Of a stretch of 64,000 nt of DNA, positions 8,312 to 17,516 are shown one piece after another. The position numbers were made by a program, and so were the translations under genes. The notes beneath the pieces are model-generated. The model was not told the DNA's origin and searched no databases. It saw nothing but the letters and a program-made list of their open reading frames with translations. This DNA comes from Amycolatopsis sp. CA-128772 (GTDB taxonomy: Bacteria; Actinomycetota; Actinomycetes; Mycobacteriales; Pseudonocardiaceae). Every line of letters starts with the position of its first letter. Position 1 is the first letter of the stretch. Location of the stretch: the NCBI RefSeq assembly GCF_002904295.1, contig NZ_PPHG01000071.1, positions 124,001 through 188,000 on the forward strand. The letters run 5' to 3'.

Positions 8312-8341
8312 GGGCCTGCCACCAAAGTAGGTGGCAGGCCC
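8312..8341 (-). terminator. Hairpin terminator after the M4 protease gene
   Basis: Perfect 12-bp stem (GGGCCTGCCACC and complement) with loop AAAGTA (or its complement). It starts 8 bp beyond the protease stop and lies upstream of the next minus-strand gene, so it probably ends the protease transcript. There is no T-run, as is usual in actinomycetes. Confidence 0.75.
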
Positions 8342-8348
8342 CGCCGGG

Positions 8349-10457
8349 TCAGCTCAACGCGAGCCCGGTGTCGTCGACGGCGAACGACGTCTGCAGCGAC
8401 TGGTCCTCCGTCCCGGCGAACTTCAGCGTGACCGTCTGCCCCGCGTACGCAGACAGGTCGAGCGTCTTCTGCACGTACGCCGAGTTGCGGTCGAGGTTCG
8501 AGTACGTCGCCAGCGTCGTCGTCCCCGCGGACACGACGAGCTTGTCGTAGGCCACGTTCTCGGTCTCGGCCGTCCACACGCGCAGCCAGAACGTCAGGCT
8601 CGCCTTGCAACCCGCCGGGATGGTGACCGGCTGGGTGAGCGTGTCCGTGTGCGCCGAACCCCAGCCGCCGAGCCAGGAGTCGTAGCTGCCCGAGCGCGCC
8701 GGCGCCTGGCTGCCCCACTGGCCGATGGTCGTGTTCGGGTCCGACCAGGACGCCGGGCCCGACTCGAAGCCCGGGTTCTGCACCAGCTGGCCGCTGCACC
8801 CGCCCGGGGGCGTGGTGGACGTCGGCGGCGTGGTGGTGGGCGGCGTGGTGGTGGGCGGCGTCGTGGTGGTCGGCGGTGTGCCGGTGCACGTCGGGTCGCC
8901 GGACTGCGCCGGGACGCTCACCGCGTTCCACGCCGCCTTCACGGCGTCGAACTCGGCGCAGCTGTCCGGGTACAGGTTCTTCGCCGCCTGCAGCGTCCAC
9001 GTCCGGTAGCGCAGGTACGAACTGCCGGAGGTCTTCAGCTGCACCGCGCCGTGCATGATGTTGATCGCCTTGCGGATGCCGATGCCGGCGATCGTGCTGT
9101 TGTTGCAGGTCGAGCTGGTCGGCTGCCCGTTGGCCGGGTTGCTGCCTTCGGCCAGCAGGTAGAACCAGTGGTCGCCGGGCCCGGCCGCCTTGTGCACCTC
9201 GGCGTTCGGCGTCGAGCTGGAGTAGCAGTTCGGGTCGCCGACCTTCGACGGGTCGTACATGTACCGGATCGCGCCGGTGCCGACCAGGTTGACCTCCTCG
9301 CCGATCGCGTAGTCCGGCGGGTCGTACTGCGACGGCTCGTTCGCGTAGAACTCCGTCGCCGTGCCGAACGTGTCCGCGATGAACTCCTGCGTGCCGCCGC
9401 CGGAAAAGCCGCCGGAACCCGAGTAGTCGTCGATGCCGTGGCCCATCTCGTGGCCGAGGATGTCGAGCGAGCCGACCCATTCGCCGCTCGGGTTGTGGCC
9501 GAGGTTCACGTACGCCGGCCGCGAGTTGTAGTAGTACGCGTTTTCGTCGTCGAGCCCGACGCGGATCTTCCACGCGCCGCCGTTGCCGGTGAAACCGTTG
9601 CGGCCCACCCATTCCGAGAGCATCTTCTTCTCGGTCTGCGCGACGAACAGCGCGTCCGCGCAGCCGGTTTCGATGTTCGTGCCGGTGCCGTTGCCCCAGC
9701 TGTCGTCCGGACCGGTGAGGACGGAGTCGCTGCTGTAGTTGCGGCAGTCCAGGTTCGGCGTGTTCGGGTCGGCCATCGAATACGTGCTGCCGGACTTCGT
9801 CGTGTTCAGCGGCAGCGGCGCCGGGCCGTTCCACTTGCCGGTGCCGGTGCCCGCGGCGACGTGCTGGACGGTCCGCAGCACGCGCCCGTCCACGGCGTCG
9901 ACGTAGACGCTCAGGCTGCTCGGCTCGCCGCGGGAGTCGGTGCCCTCGACGTTGCTTTCGTAGGCGAGCCGCCCGCTGCCGTCGGCGACCACGACGAGCG
10001 TGCCGCCCGGCAGGCTCTTCGGCCCGCGGACCTGCTTGCGCGCCACGGCATCGGCCTGCGCGGCGGACAGCTTCGCGCCGTGGACGTCGAGGTCGCCGAG
10101 GGCCTGCTGCTGCGCGACCGACGTGGTCTTCACGGTGCCGGCCGCGTCGGTGGCGATGACCAGGTCGCCGCCGATCACGGGCAGGCCGTCGTAGGTGCGG
10201 TCGTAGACCACGTACGACAGCCCGGCCGCCGACCGGACGTCCCGCTGGACGAACTTGTCGTGCTTCCCGGCGTGCAGGGCGGCGGGCCGGGCACCGACCA
10301 GGCTCGCGGCGGCGCCGGTGGCGTTGGCCTGGGCCTGTGCGGCGGACGGCGGGGGTTCGGGGGCGGGCTGCGCGGGCGCGGCGACGGCGATGCCGACCAC
10401 CACCATGCCCGCCGCCGTCGCCCCGCCGAGCGCGGCGAACCGTTGGGGCAATCTCAT
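8349..10457 (-). CDS. Secreted thermolysin-like M4 metalloprotease with C-terminal beta-sandwich domain
   Basis: 702 residues. A signal peptide (1-28) and a propeptide with FTP/PepSY features (to about 200) precede the catalytic domain. Zinc site HEMGH is at 336-340, third ligand Glu358 (QEFIADTFG), and the catalytic histidine is probably His430 (GDHWFYLLAEGS). A Thr/Pro linker (527-551, repeated PPTTT) joins a C-terminal jelly-roll-like domain (LVQNPGFESG..., about 555-702) that may bind a surface or polymer. AAGGAG lies 5 bp before the ATG. It probably degrades extracellular protein. It is followed by a strong hairpin and preceded by nested inverted repeats. Confidence 0.95.
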   Translation of the reverse strand: MRLPQRFAALGGATAAGMVVVGIAVAAPAQPAPEPPPSAAQAQANATGAAASLVGARPAALHAGKHDKFVQRDVRSAAGLSYVVYDRTYDGLPVIGGDLVIATDAAGTVKTTSVAQQQALGDLDVHGAKLSAAQADAVARKQVRGPKSLPGGTLVVVADGSGRLAYESNVEGTDSRGEPSSLSVYVDAVDGRVLRTVQHVAAGTGTGKWNGPAPLPLNTTKSGSTYSMADPNTPNLDCRNYSSDSVLTGPDDSWGNGTGTNIETGCADALFVAQTEKKMLSEWVGRNGFTGNGGAWKIRVGLDDENAYYYNSRPAYVNLGHNPSGEWVGSLDILGHEMGHGIDDYSGSGGFSGGGTQEFIADTFGTATEFYANEPSQYDPPDYAIGEEVNLVGTGAIRYMYDPSKVGDPNCYSSSTPNAEVHKAAGPGDHWFYLLAEGSNPANGQPTSSTCNNSTIAGIGIRKAINIMHGAVQLKTSGSSYLRYRTWTLQAAKNLYPDSCAEFDAVKAAWNAVSVPAQSGDPTCTGTPPTTTTPPTTTPPTTTPPTSTTPPGGCSGQLVQNPGFESGPASWSDPNTTIGQWGSQAPARSGSYDSWLGGWGSAHTDTLTQPVTIPAGCKASLTFWLRVWTAETENVAYDKLVVSAGTTTLATYSNLDRNSAYVQKTLDLSAYAGQTVTLKFAGTEDQSLQTSFAVDDTGLALS

Positions 10458-10545
10458 GACGCTCCTTGAGAAACGCGAAGGGGAAGGGAGAACCCGATCG
10501 ACGCTAAGGGGCGAGCAGGACCGTCAGAAGATTCATCACAGCGCC

Positions 10546-10588
10546 GGAATTTCACGCTGCCGGACTGTGAAATTCCAGCAGCGTGAAA
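10546..10588. promoter_or_regulatory. Nested inverted repeats upstream of the M4 protease
   Basis: GGAATTTCAC (10546-10555) and GTGAAATTCC (10567-10576) are perfect 10-bp arms with an 11-bp spacer. Overlapping them, TTTCACGCTGC (10550-10560) is the perfect complement of GCAGCGTGAAA (10578-10588). The same left arm can thus pair with two right arms. The block lies 2 bp after the stop of 10591-11751 and 89 bp before the protease ATG. It may be a terminator, an operator with three TTTCAC half sites, or both. Confidence 0.55.
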
Positions 10589-10590
10589 GG

Positions 10591-11751
10591 TCAGAGGGTG
10601 GTGAAGCGGAGGCCGGCCTTGGTGAGGCGGTCGACGAGCGCGCCGCCCATCGCGGTCGCCGTCGTCACCTGGCCCGCCGTTTCCGGCAGGTCGTCGGTCG
10701 CCAGGCACAACGCCGATTCCGCGAGCATCTTCGCCGTCTCGTCGTAGCCCGGGTCGCCGCCGGACACCTCCGTCACCACGCGCGAGCCGCCGCCCTCGCC
10801 GAAGAACCGCACCGAGAACCACGACCGCGCGCGCCGCTCGGGACTCGGGCCGCTGCCGGGCGCGAGCAGCCGGGACAGCGCCCGGCGGGCCGGCGGCACC
10901 TGCGCCGCGGCGAGCAGCGCCCCCGCCCCGGCGACGCCGCCGGCCAGCACCGGCAGGTGCTTGACCGCGGCGAAGTGCCGGTAGGTGAAGTCGGGCCCGT
11001 AGCGCTCGGACGCGGCCGCCGACCGGCGGACGACCTGCGCGTCGATCGTCGGCAGCGGGACCGCCCACCAGCCCGCGGCGGCGACCCGGTGCGGGCGCCC
11101 GAGCGGCGCGTGCGTGAACCGCCCGGCCGGCCGCGGCTCGGCCGCCGCGCGTTCGCGGGCCACCCGGGCCCCGGCCGGCAGCCGGGACATGATGGTCAGG
11201 GCGCTGAGCACGGTGCCGCCCGACGGCATCCCGCCGGCCCGCACGTAGCCGTCCACCGTCAGCGGCACGCCCTCGGGCAGCTGCTGCACGGTGAACCAGG
11301 CGCCGAGGTCGTGCGGGATGGAATCGAACCCGCACGCGTGCACCAGCCGCGCGCCGGTCTCGCGGGCACGCCGGTCGTGCGCGAGGTACATCCGGTCGAC
11401 GAACTCGGGTTCGCCGGTGAGGTCGACGTAGTCGGTGCCCGCTTCGGCGCACGCCGCCACCAGCGGCTCCCCGTGCGTCAGGTACGGGCCGACGGTGGTG
11501 ATCACCACTTTCGCCGATTCGGCCACGGCCCGCAGGGACGCCCGGTCGCCGGTGTCGGCGACGAGCAGGTCCAGCGAGCCGAACCGGTCGTCGATCGCCG
11601 CGAGCCGCGTCCGGACGGCCTCGAGCTTGCCGCGGTTGCGCCCGGCCAGCGCCCAGCGCAGGTCCGCGGGCGCGTGGCGGGCCAGGTATTCGGCGGTCAG
11701 GCCGCCGGTGAACCCGGAAGCGCCGAACAGGACCACGTCGTAGGCGCGCAT
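10591..11751 (-). CDS. Saccharopine dehydrogenase-like NAD(P)-binding protein
   Basis: 386 residues. The N-terminus VVLFGASGFTGGLTAEYLARHA is a GxSGFTG Rossmann motif typical of the saccharopine dehydrogenase NADP-binding family. The family includes mycobacterial trans-acting enoyl reductases and many uncharacterised proteins. The central ACGFDSIPHDLGAW segment is conserved in this subgroup. True lysine-pathway saccharopine dehydrogenases are organised differently, so a lipid or redox role is more likely; this is inference. It is divergent from the FMN enzyme at 11864. Confidence 0.85.
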   Translation of the reverse strand: MRAYDVVLFGASGFTGGLTAEYLARHAPADLRWALAGRNRGKLEAVRTRLAAIDDRFGSLDLLVADTGDRASLRAVAESAKVVITTVGPYLTHGEPLVAACAEAGTDYVDLTGEPEFVDRMYLAHDRRARETGARLVHACGFDSIPHDLGAWFTVQQLPEGVPLTVDGYVRAGGMPSGGTVLSALTIMSRLPAGARVARERAAAEPRPAGRFTHAPLGRPHRVAAAGWWAVPLPTIDAQVVRRSAAASERYGPDFTYRHFAAVKHLPVLAGGVAGAGALLAAAQVPPARRALSRLLAPGSGPSPERRARSWFSVRFFGEGGGSRVVTEVSGGDPGYDETAKMLAESALCLATDDLPETAGQVTTATAMGGALVDRLTKAGLRFTTL

Positions 11752-11863
11752 GTCTGCTCCTTCGAAGGGACATCGACGGGGCTCAGGTTACCCGTGGGTC
11801 ACTTCCCGGCGCCGGGTGAACTACCGGCGGGTACAGTGCCCCCTCGAACGCGAGGAGGCAACC

Positions 11864-13027
11864 GTGACCGAACGCTTCGGCAGCTACCAGAACGAGATCT
11901 ACCTGCAGGGACTCGGAGGGCAGCTGCCGCCGTGCTCGACCGACGCGACGAAGCTCGAAGCGTCGGCGCGCGAGGTCATGGCGCCCGGCCCGTTCTCCTA
12001 CGTCGCGGGCGCGGCCGGCTCCGGCGCGACCGCCCGCGCCAACCGGGAGGCGTTCGACCGCTGGCGGATCGTGCCCCGGATGCTGACCGGCGCCACCGAC
12101 CGCGACCTGGCCACGACGGTGCTCGGCACCGGGCTGCCGGCACCGGTGGCCGTCGCGCCGGTCGGCGTCCAGTCGATCGTGCACCCGGACGCGGAGTCCG
12201 CGACCGCCCGCGCCGCCGCGTCGGTCGGCCTGCCGTTCATCCTGTCGACGGCGTCTTCGACCGGCATCGAGGCCGTCGCCGCGGCCAACGGCGACGGCCC
12301 GCGCTGGTTCCAGCTGTACTGGCCCGGCGACAACGACGTCTGCGCGAGCCTGCTGACCCGGGCGAAGGCCGCGGGCTACACGGCGCTGGTCGTCACGCTC
12401 GACACGTGGACGCTGGCCTGGCGGCCGTCCGATCTGGACCAGGCGTACCTGCCGTTCCTGAAGGGCGAGGGCTGCGCGGTCCCGTTCACCGACCCGGTGT
12501 TCCGCGGCCTGCTGGAGAAGACTCCGGAAGAGGACCTGAACATGGCGATCCTGCGCTGGATCGGCATGCTCACCGGCACCGACCGGACCTGGGACCAACT
12601 GCCGTTCCTGCGCGAGCACTGGGACGGCCCGATCGTGCTCAAGGGCATCCAGCAGGTCGCCGACGCGCGCCGCGCGGCCGAGGCGGGCATGGACGGCATC
12701 GTGGTGTCCAACCACGGCGGCCGCCAGGTCGACGGCGCGCTCGGCGCGCTGGAGGCCCTGCCGGCCATCGTCGCGGCGGTCGGCGACCGCATGGAGGTGC
12801 TGTTCGACTCGGGCGTCCGCACCGGCGCGGACGTGCTCAAGGCGCTGGCGCTGGGCGCCCGGGCGGTGCTGGTGGGACGCCCGTGGGTGTACGGCCTGGC
12901 CCACGCGGGCGAGGCCGGCGTCCGGCACGTCCTGCGCAGTCTGCTGGCGGACTTCGACCTGACGATGGGCCTGTCCGGCCACCGCACCCTCGCCGACCTG
13001 GGCCCGGAGTCGCTGCAGCGGGCGTGA
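11864..13027 (+). CDS. FMN-dependent alpha-hydroxy-acid oxidase / lactate 2-monooxygenase-like
   Basis: The GTG at 11864 has GAGGAGG 6 bp upstream, giving 387 residues (VTERFGSYQNEIY). FMN alpha-hydroxy-acid oxidase motifs are present: PVAVAPVGVQSIVHPDAE, STASSTGIE, QLYWPGDN, IVLKGIQ with the active-site lysine, and the signature SNHGGRQVDGALGALEALP with the catalytic histidine. The family oxidises L-lactate or similar acids; lactate 2-monooxygenase, which releases acetate and CO2, is the closest named type I recognise. Product specificity cannot be proved from sequence. Confidence 0.9.
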   Translation: MTERFGSYQNEIYLQGLGGQLPPCSTDATKLEASAREVMAPGPFSYVAGAAGSGATARANREAFDRWRIVPRMLTGATDRDLATTVLGTGLPAPVAVAPVGVQSIVHPDAESATARAAASVGLPFILSTASSTGIEAVAAANGDGPRWFQLYWPGDNDVCASLLTRAKAAGYTALVVTLDTWTLAWRPSDLDQAYLPFLKGEGCAVPFTDPVFRGLLEKTPEEDLNMAILRWIGMLTGTDRTWDQLPFLREHWDGPIVLKGIQQVADARRAAEAGMDGIVVSNHGGRQVDGALGALEALPAIVAAVGDRMEVLFDSGVRTGADVLKALALGARAVLVGRPWVYGLAHAGEAGVRHVLRSLLADFDLTMGLSGHRTLADLGPESLQRA

Positions 13028-13145
13028 GGTAACGAAACGGCAAATCCGGCGACAGCCGGGACCACGGCCGCTACGGTTCTGCCTCACCACGGCCGCTCGG
13101 GGACGGACCGGTGGTTCCACTGTTGCTTTCACGAGGGGTTTTGCC

Positions 13146-13379
13146 ATGGTCCGGATCGGCGGCATTCTGGTTTTCCTGGGGGTCGGCTCGCTGCTGCTCC
13201 CGTACATCGGGCTGGAGATCCGCGGGCAGGAAGCGGTCGAGGGCGCCCAGCCGTGGCTCGGCATCGTCCTCGCGCTGGTCGGCGCGGGGTTGATCGCCGC
13301 CAACGCGCTCGTCGCGCGGCGCAAGGCCGCCACCACGTCCGCGGCCCCGGCGCCGCAGTCACCCGGCCAGCCCGGCTGA
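13146..13379 (+). CDS. Small two-helix membrane protein
   Basis: 77 residues with two hydrophobic helices (about 4-22 and 37-56) joined by a short polar loop (EIRGQEAVEGAQPW), then a cytosolic-type RRK tail rich in Ala, Pro and Ser. This is a common architecture of small actinomycete membrane proteins of unknown function. The upstream 118 bp hold no strong promoter. It is followed 10 bp later by a very long hairpin. Confidence 0.72.
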   Translation: MVRIGGILVFLGVGSLLLPYIGLEIRGQEAVEGAQPWLGIVLALVGAGLIAANALVARRKAATTSAAPAPQSPGQPG

Positions 13380-13389
13380 GCCCGAACGC

Positions 13390-13438
13390 CCCCGATGTGG
13401 CGTTGGGTGCGTTGAACGCACCGAACGCCACATCGGGG
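13390..13438. repeat. 49-nt near-perfect palindromic hairpin (intergenic repeat / terminator)
   Basis: Two 24-bp arms (13390-13413 and 13415-13438) match with one mismatch and only one unpaired central base, beginning CCCCGATGTGGCGTT. The stem is far longer than needed for termination. It looks like a dispersed palindromic element that also serves as the terminator of the small membrane-protein gene. It is 92 bp upstream of hrpA. Confidence 0.8.
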
Positions 13439-13529
13439 CGCTTGCGGCGGGCCCCCGACGTGCGCCCGGTCACGCGGCGGGGATATTCGGAGGCCCGGTC
13501 CGTCACGCACGGCTATCCTTGGTCCGAGA

Positions 13530-16500
13530 ATGTCCGAGCCATCCCCCTTCCCCGCGCTGCGTGCGCGCCTGCCCGAGCTGATGCCGCGCGACGAGCAGCG
13601 GCTGCGCCGCCGGCTCGACGGTGCCCGCAAAGCGCGAGACCGTGACGCCGCCCTGGCGCGGATCGCCGCCGACATCGGCCGGGCCGAGCTGCGGATCCAG
13701 GCGCGGCGCGAGAGCGTGCCCAAGATCGAGTACCCCGAAGAGCTGCCGGTCAGCCGGCTCAAGGACGAGATCGCCGCCGCCATCGGCAAACACCAGGTCG
13801 TGATCGTCGCGGGGGAGACCGGCTCGGGCAAGACCACCCAGCTGCCGAAGATCTGCCTCGAGCTCGGCCGCGGCATCCGCGGCCAGATCGGGCACACCCA
13901 GCCCCGCCGGCTGGCCGCGCGCACCGTCGCCGACCGGATCGCCGGCGAGCTGAAGACCGAGCTCGGCGAGACCGTCGGCTACAAGGTCCGGTTCACCGAC
14001 CAGTCCGGGCAGGACACCCTGGTCAAGCTGATGACCGACGGCATCCTGCTGGCCGAGATCCAGACCGACCGCTCGCTGCGCCAGTACGACACGCTGATCA
14101 TCGACGAGGCCCACGAGCGCAGCCTCAACATCGACTTCATCCTCGGCTACCTCAAGCAGCTGCTGCCGCGCCGCCCCGACCTCAAGGTCATCATCACCTC
14201 GGCGACGATCGACCCCGAACGCTTCTCGAAGCACTTCGACGACGCGCCGATCGTCGAGGTCTCCGGCCGGACGTACCCGGTCGAGACGCGCTACCGGCCG
14301 CTCGTCGACCCCGACGATCCCGAGGGCGACGACGAACGCGACCAGACCCAGGGCATCCTCGACGCCGTCGAGGAGCTGTGCGCCGAGGGCCCCGGCGACA
14401 TCCTGGTGTTCCTCTCCGGCGAGCGCGAAATCCGCGACACCGCGGACGTGCTGAACCGGGCGAACCTGCGGGGCACCGAGGTCCTGCCGCTGTACGCGCG
14501 GCTGTCGTCGGCCGAGCAGCAGCGCATCTTCCAGTCGCACACCGGGCGCCGGGTCGTGCTCGCGACGAACGTCGCCGAGACGTCGCTGACCGTGCCGGGC
14601 ATCAAGTACGTCGTCGACCCGGGCACCGCGCGGATCTCCCGCTACAGCCACCGCACCAAGGTACAGCGGCTGCCGATCGAACCGGTGTCGCAGGCGTCGG
14701 CGAACCAGCGCAAGGGCCGCTGCGGCCGGACGTCGGACGGCATCTGCATCCGGCTCTATTCCGAAGAGGACTTCGAGAGCCGGCCCGAATTCACCGATCC
14801 GGAGATCCTGCGGACCAACCTTGCCTCGGTCATCCTGCAGATGACGTCGCTGGGCCTCGGCGACATCGCCGCGTTCCCGTTCGTCGAGCCGCCGGACCGC
14901 CGCCAGGTCAGCGACGGCGTCGGCCTGCTGCAGGAACTGGGCGCGTTCGACAGCGTCAGCTCCTCGGACCGGCGGCTCACCGACACCGGCCGCAAGCTCG
15001 CGCAACTGCCGGTCGACCCGCGGATGGGCCGGATGGTCCTGGAGGCGGCGAAGAACGGCTGCGTCCGCGAAGTGATGATCATCGCCGCCGCGCTGTCCAT
15101 CCAGGACCCGCGCGAGCGACCGGCCGAGAAGCAGCAGGCAGCGGACGCCCAGCACGCGCGGTTCGCCGACCCGACGTCGGACTTCCTGGCCTACCTGAAC
15201 CTCTGGGAGTACGTCGCCGAGCAGCAGAAGGCGTTGTCCGGCAACCAGTTCCGCCGGATGTGCCGCACCGAGTACCTGAACTACCTGCGGCTGCGCGAAT
15301 GGCAGGACATCTTCAGCCAGCTGCGCCAGCTGGCCAAGCCGCTCGGGATTTCCCTGAACCCGAACACCGCCCCGGTCGACCCGCAGCGCGTGCACACGTC
15401 GCTGATCGCCGGGCTGCTCTCGCATATCGGGCTCAAGGACCCGGCCAAGGGCGACTACCTCGGCGCGCGCGGGGCCCGCTTCGGCGTCTTCCCGGGTTCG
15501 GCGCTGTTCAAGAAGCAGCCGCGCTGGGTGATGTCGGCGGAACTGGTCGAGACCTCCCGGCTGTGGGCGCGGGTCAACGCGCGCATCGAACCCGAGTGGG
15601 TCGAGCCGCTGGCCCAGCACGTCGTCAAGCGGTCGTACTCCGAGCCGCACTGGGAACGCAAGCAGGGCGCGGTGATGGCGACCGAGAAGGTGACGCTGTA
15701 CGGCGTCCCGCTGATCGCCGACCGCCGCGTCAACTACGGCCGGATCGACCCCGAGGTGTCGCGGGCGATGTTCATCCGGCACGCCCTGGTCGAGGGGGAC
15801 TGGCAGACGCGCCACCACTTCTTCGCCGAGAACCGGGCGCTGCTGGAAGAGGTCGAGGACCTCGAAAACCGCGCCCGGCGCCGCGACATCCTGGTCGACG
15901 ACCAGACGCTGTACGAGTTCTACGACGCGCGGGTGCCCGAAGACGTCGTTTCGGTGCGCCACTTCGACAGCTGGTGGAAGAAGGCCCGGCACACCGACCC
16001 CGACCTGCTGTCGTTCGAGAAGTCCATGCTCATCAACGAGTCCGCGGGCAGCGTCCGCGAGGGCGACTACCCGGACTCGTGGACACAGGGCACGCAGGTC
16101 TTCGAGCTGACCTACCAGTTCGAGCCGGGCGCGGACGCCGACGGCGTCACCGTGCACGTCCCGCTGCCGGTGCTGAACCAGGTGACGCCGGACGGGTTCG
16201 ACTGGCAGGTGCCGGGGCTGCGCGCGGAACTGGTGACGCAGCTGATCAAGTCGTTGCCGAAGGCGTTGCGGCGCAACTTCGTCCCGGCGCCGGACACCGC
16301 CCGCGATGTCCTTTCGCGAGTGTCGCCTTCGGACGGCCCGTTGCTGGAGGTGCTCGGCCGCGAGCTGCGGGCCCTGCGCGGGATCACCGTGCCGTACGCG
16401 GACTGGGACCTCGCTTCGGTGCCGGACCACCTGAAGATGACGTTCCGGGTGGTGGACGAGCGGGGTCGCCGCGTCGCCGAGGGCAAGGACGTCTCGGAGT

Positions 16501-17417
16501 TGCAGCGGCGGCTGGCCCCGAAGGTCCGGGAGACGATCTCCAAGGCGGCCAACACGCTGGAGAAGGCGGGCCTGACCAAGCCGTCGTTCGGATCGCTGCC
16601 GCCGGTGTTCGAGTCCCACCAGCGCGGTCACGACGTGAAGGCGTACCCGGCGCTGGTCGACGAGGGCGCGTCGGTGGCCGTGCGGCTGCTGGACACGCCG
16701 GCCCAGCAGGAGCACGCGATGTGGGCGGGCACGCGGCGGATGCTGCGGCTGAACCTGAACTCGCCGATGAAGTTCATCACGCGGTCGCTGTCCAACTCCT
16801 CGAAGCTGGTGCTGAACCGGAATCCGCACGGGAGCGTGGCGGCGCTGCTCGAGGACTGCGTCGACTGCGCGGTGGACGCCCTGATGACGTCGGCGGGCGG
16901 CCCGAAGTGGGACGAAACCGGCTTCAAGGTGCTGCTCGAACAGGTCCGGGCCGGCCTGCACACCGAGGTGCTGGCCGTGCTGACCGACGTGGAGAAGATC
17001 CTCCGCGTGGCGAACGACGTCGAGGTGCAGCTGTCGTCCTCGCGCGGCCCGGCGGAGTCCCTGGCGGACGTCCGCGCCCAGCTGGCGGCGCTGGTGTACC
17101 CGGGTTTCGTGACGGAGACGGGCGCTTCGCGGCTGCGTCACGTAGTGCGTTACCTGCAGGGGATTTCCCGCCGGCTGGAGAAGCTGGTTTCCGAGCCGAC
17201 CCGCGACCTGCAGCGGACGGCGGACGTCGCGTGGATAACCCGCGAGTACGCCGACGCGCTGGCCGCGTTGCCGCCGGGAACGTCGTCGCCGGCGTTGCGC
17301 GAGGTGCGGTGGATGATCGAGGAACTGCGGGTGTCGTTCTTCGCCCAGACGCTGGGGACGGCGCACCCGGTGTCGCTGAAGCGGATCACGAAAGCCCTGG
17401 ACGACGCCCTGGCGTGA
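13530..17417 (+). CDS. hrpA: ATP-dependent RNA helicase HrpA
   Basis: 1295 residues, the usual length for bacterial HrpA. Walker A GETGSGKTT is at 95-103, followed by the DEAH box (IIDEAHERS, about 190), SATID motif III and the QRKGRCGR motif VI region. Then come the HA2 and OB-fold domains and the long C-terminal DUF3418 region. HrpA unwinds or remodels RNA in the cytosol and is implicated in mRNA processing in E. coli. The ATG follows CCGAGA with no strong ribosome site. It is flanked by a hairpin upstream and a secreted-protein gene downstream. Confidence 0.96.
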   Translation: MSEPSPFPALRARLPELMPRDEQRLRRRLDGARKARDRDAALARIAADIGRAELRIQARRESVPKIEYPEELPVSRLKDEIAAAIGKHQVVIVAGETGSGKTTQLPKICLELGRGIRGQIGHTQPRRLAARTVADRIAGELKTELGETVGYKVRFTDQSGQDTLVKLMTDGILLAEIQTDRSLRQYDTLIIDEAHERSLNIDFILGYLKQLLPRRPDLKVIITSATIDPERFSKHFDDAPIVEVSGRTYPVETRYRPLVDPDDPEGDDERDQTQGILDAVEELCAEGPGDILVFLSGEREIRDTADVLNRANLRGTEVLPLYARLSSAEQQRIFQSHTGRRVVLATNVAETSLTVPGIKYVVDPGTARISRYSHRTKVQRLPIEPVSQASANQRKGRCGRTSDGICIRLYSEEDFESRPEFTDPEILRTNLASVILQMTSLGLGDIAAFPFVEPPDRRQVSDGVGLLQELGAFDSVSSSDRRLTDTGRKLAQLPVDPRMGRMVLEAAKNGCVREVMIIAAALSIQDPRERPAEKQQAADAQHARFADPTSDFLAYLNLWEYVAEQQKALSGNQFRRMCRTEYLNYLRLREWQDIFSQLRQLAKPLGISLNPNTAPVDPQRVHTSLIAGLLSHIGLKDPAKGDYLGARGARFGVFPGSALFKKQPRWVMSAELVETSRLWARVNARIEPEWVEPLAQHVVKRSYSEPHWERKQGAVMATEKVTLYGVPLIADRRVNYGRIDPEVSRAMFIRHALVEGDWQTRHHFFAENRALLEEVEDLENRARRRDILVDDQTLYEFYDARVPEDVVSVRHFDSWWKKARHTDPDLLSFEKSMLINESAGSVREGDYPDSWTQGTQVFELTYQFEPGADADGVTVHVPLPVLNQVTPDGFDWQVPGLRAELVTQLIKSLPKALRRNFVPAPDTARDVLSRVSPSDGPLLEVLGRELRALRGITVPYADWDLASVPDHLKMTFRVVDERGRRVAEGKDVSELQRRLAPKVRETISKAANTLEKAGLTKPSFGSLPPVFESHQRGHDVKAYPALVDEGASVAVRLLDTPAQQEHAMWAGTRRMLRLNLNSPMKFITRSLSNSSKLVLNRNPHGSVAALLEDCVDCAVDALMTSAGGPKWDETGFKVLLEQVRAGLHTEVLAVLTDVEKILRVANDVEVQLSSSRGPAESLADVRAQLAALVYPGFVTETGASRLRHVVRYLQGISRRLEKLVSEPTRDLQRTADVAWITREYADALAALPPGTSSPALREVRWMIEELRVSFFAQTLGTAHPVSLKRITKALDDALA

Positions 17418-17516
17418 CGCCGGGAATGTCCGGCTCCCCACTTCCGTCGGTTGACCGGGGCCGGACGGAAGTCAAGCCTGGGTCGGCTGGAGACCTTCCT
17501 GGGAAAGGACTGTCCG

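Noticed and set aside
8331..10469. Long plus-strand frame opposite the M4 protease
   Set aside because: The minus strand encodes a full secreted protease with signal peptide and zinc motif; the plus frame has no domain.
13503..17441. Very long minus-strand reading frame (over 1300 codons) opposite hrpA
   Set aside because: It is the antisense shadow of a well-conserved helicase in GC-rich DNA; its residues are low-complexity Arg/Val/Gly/His with no family motif.
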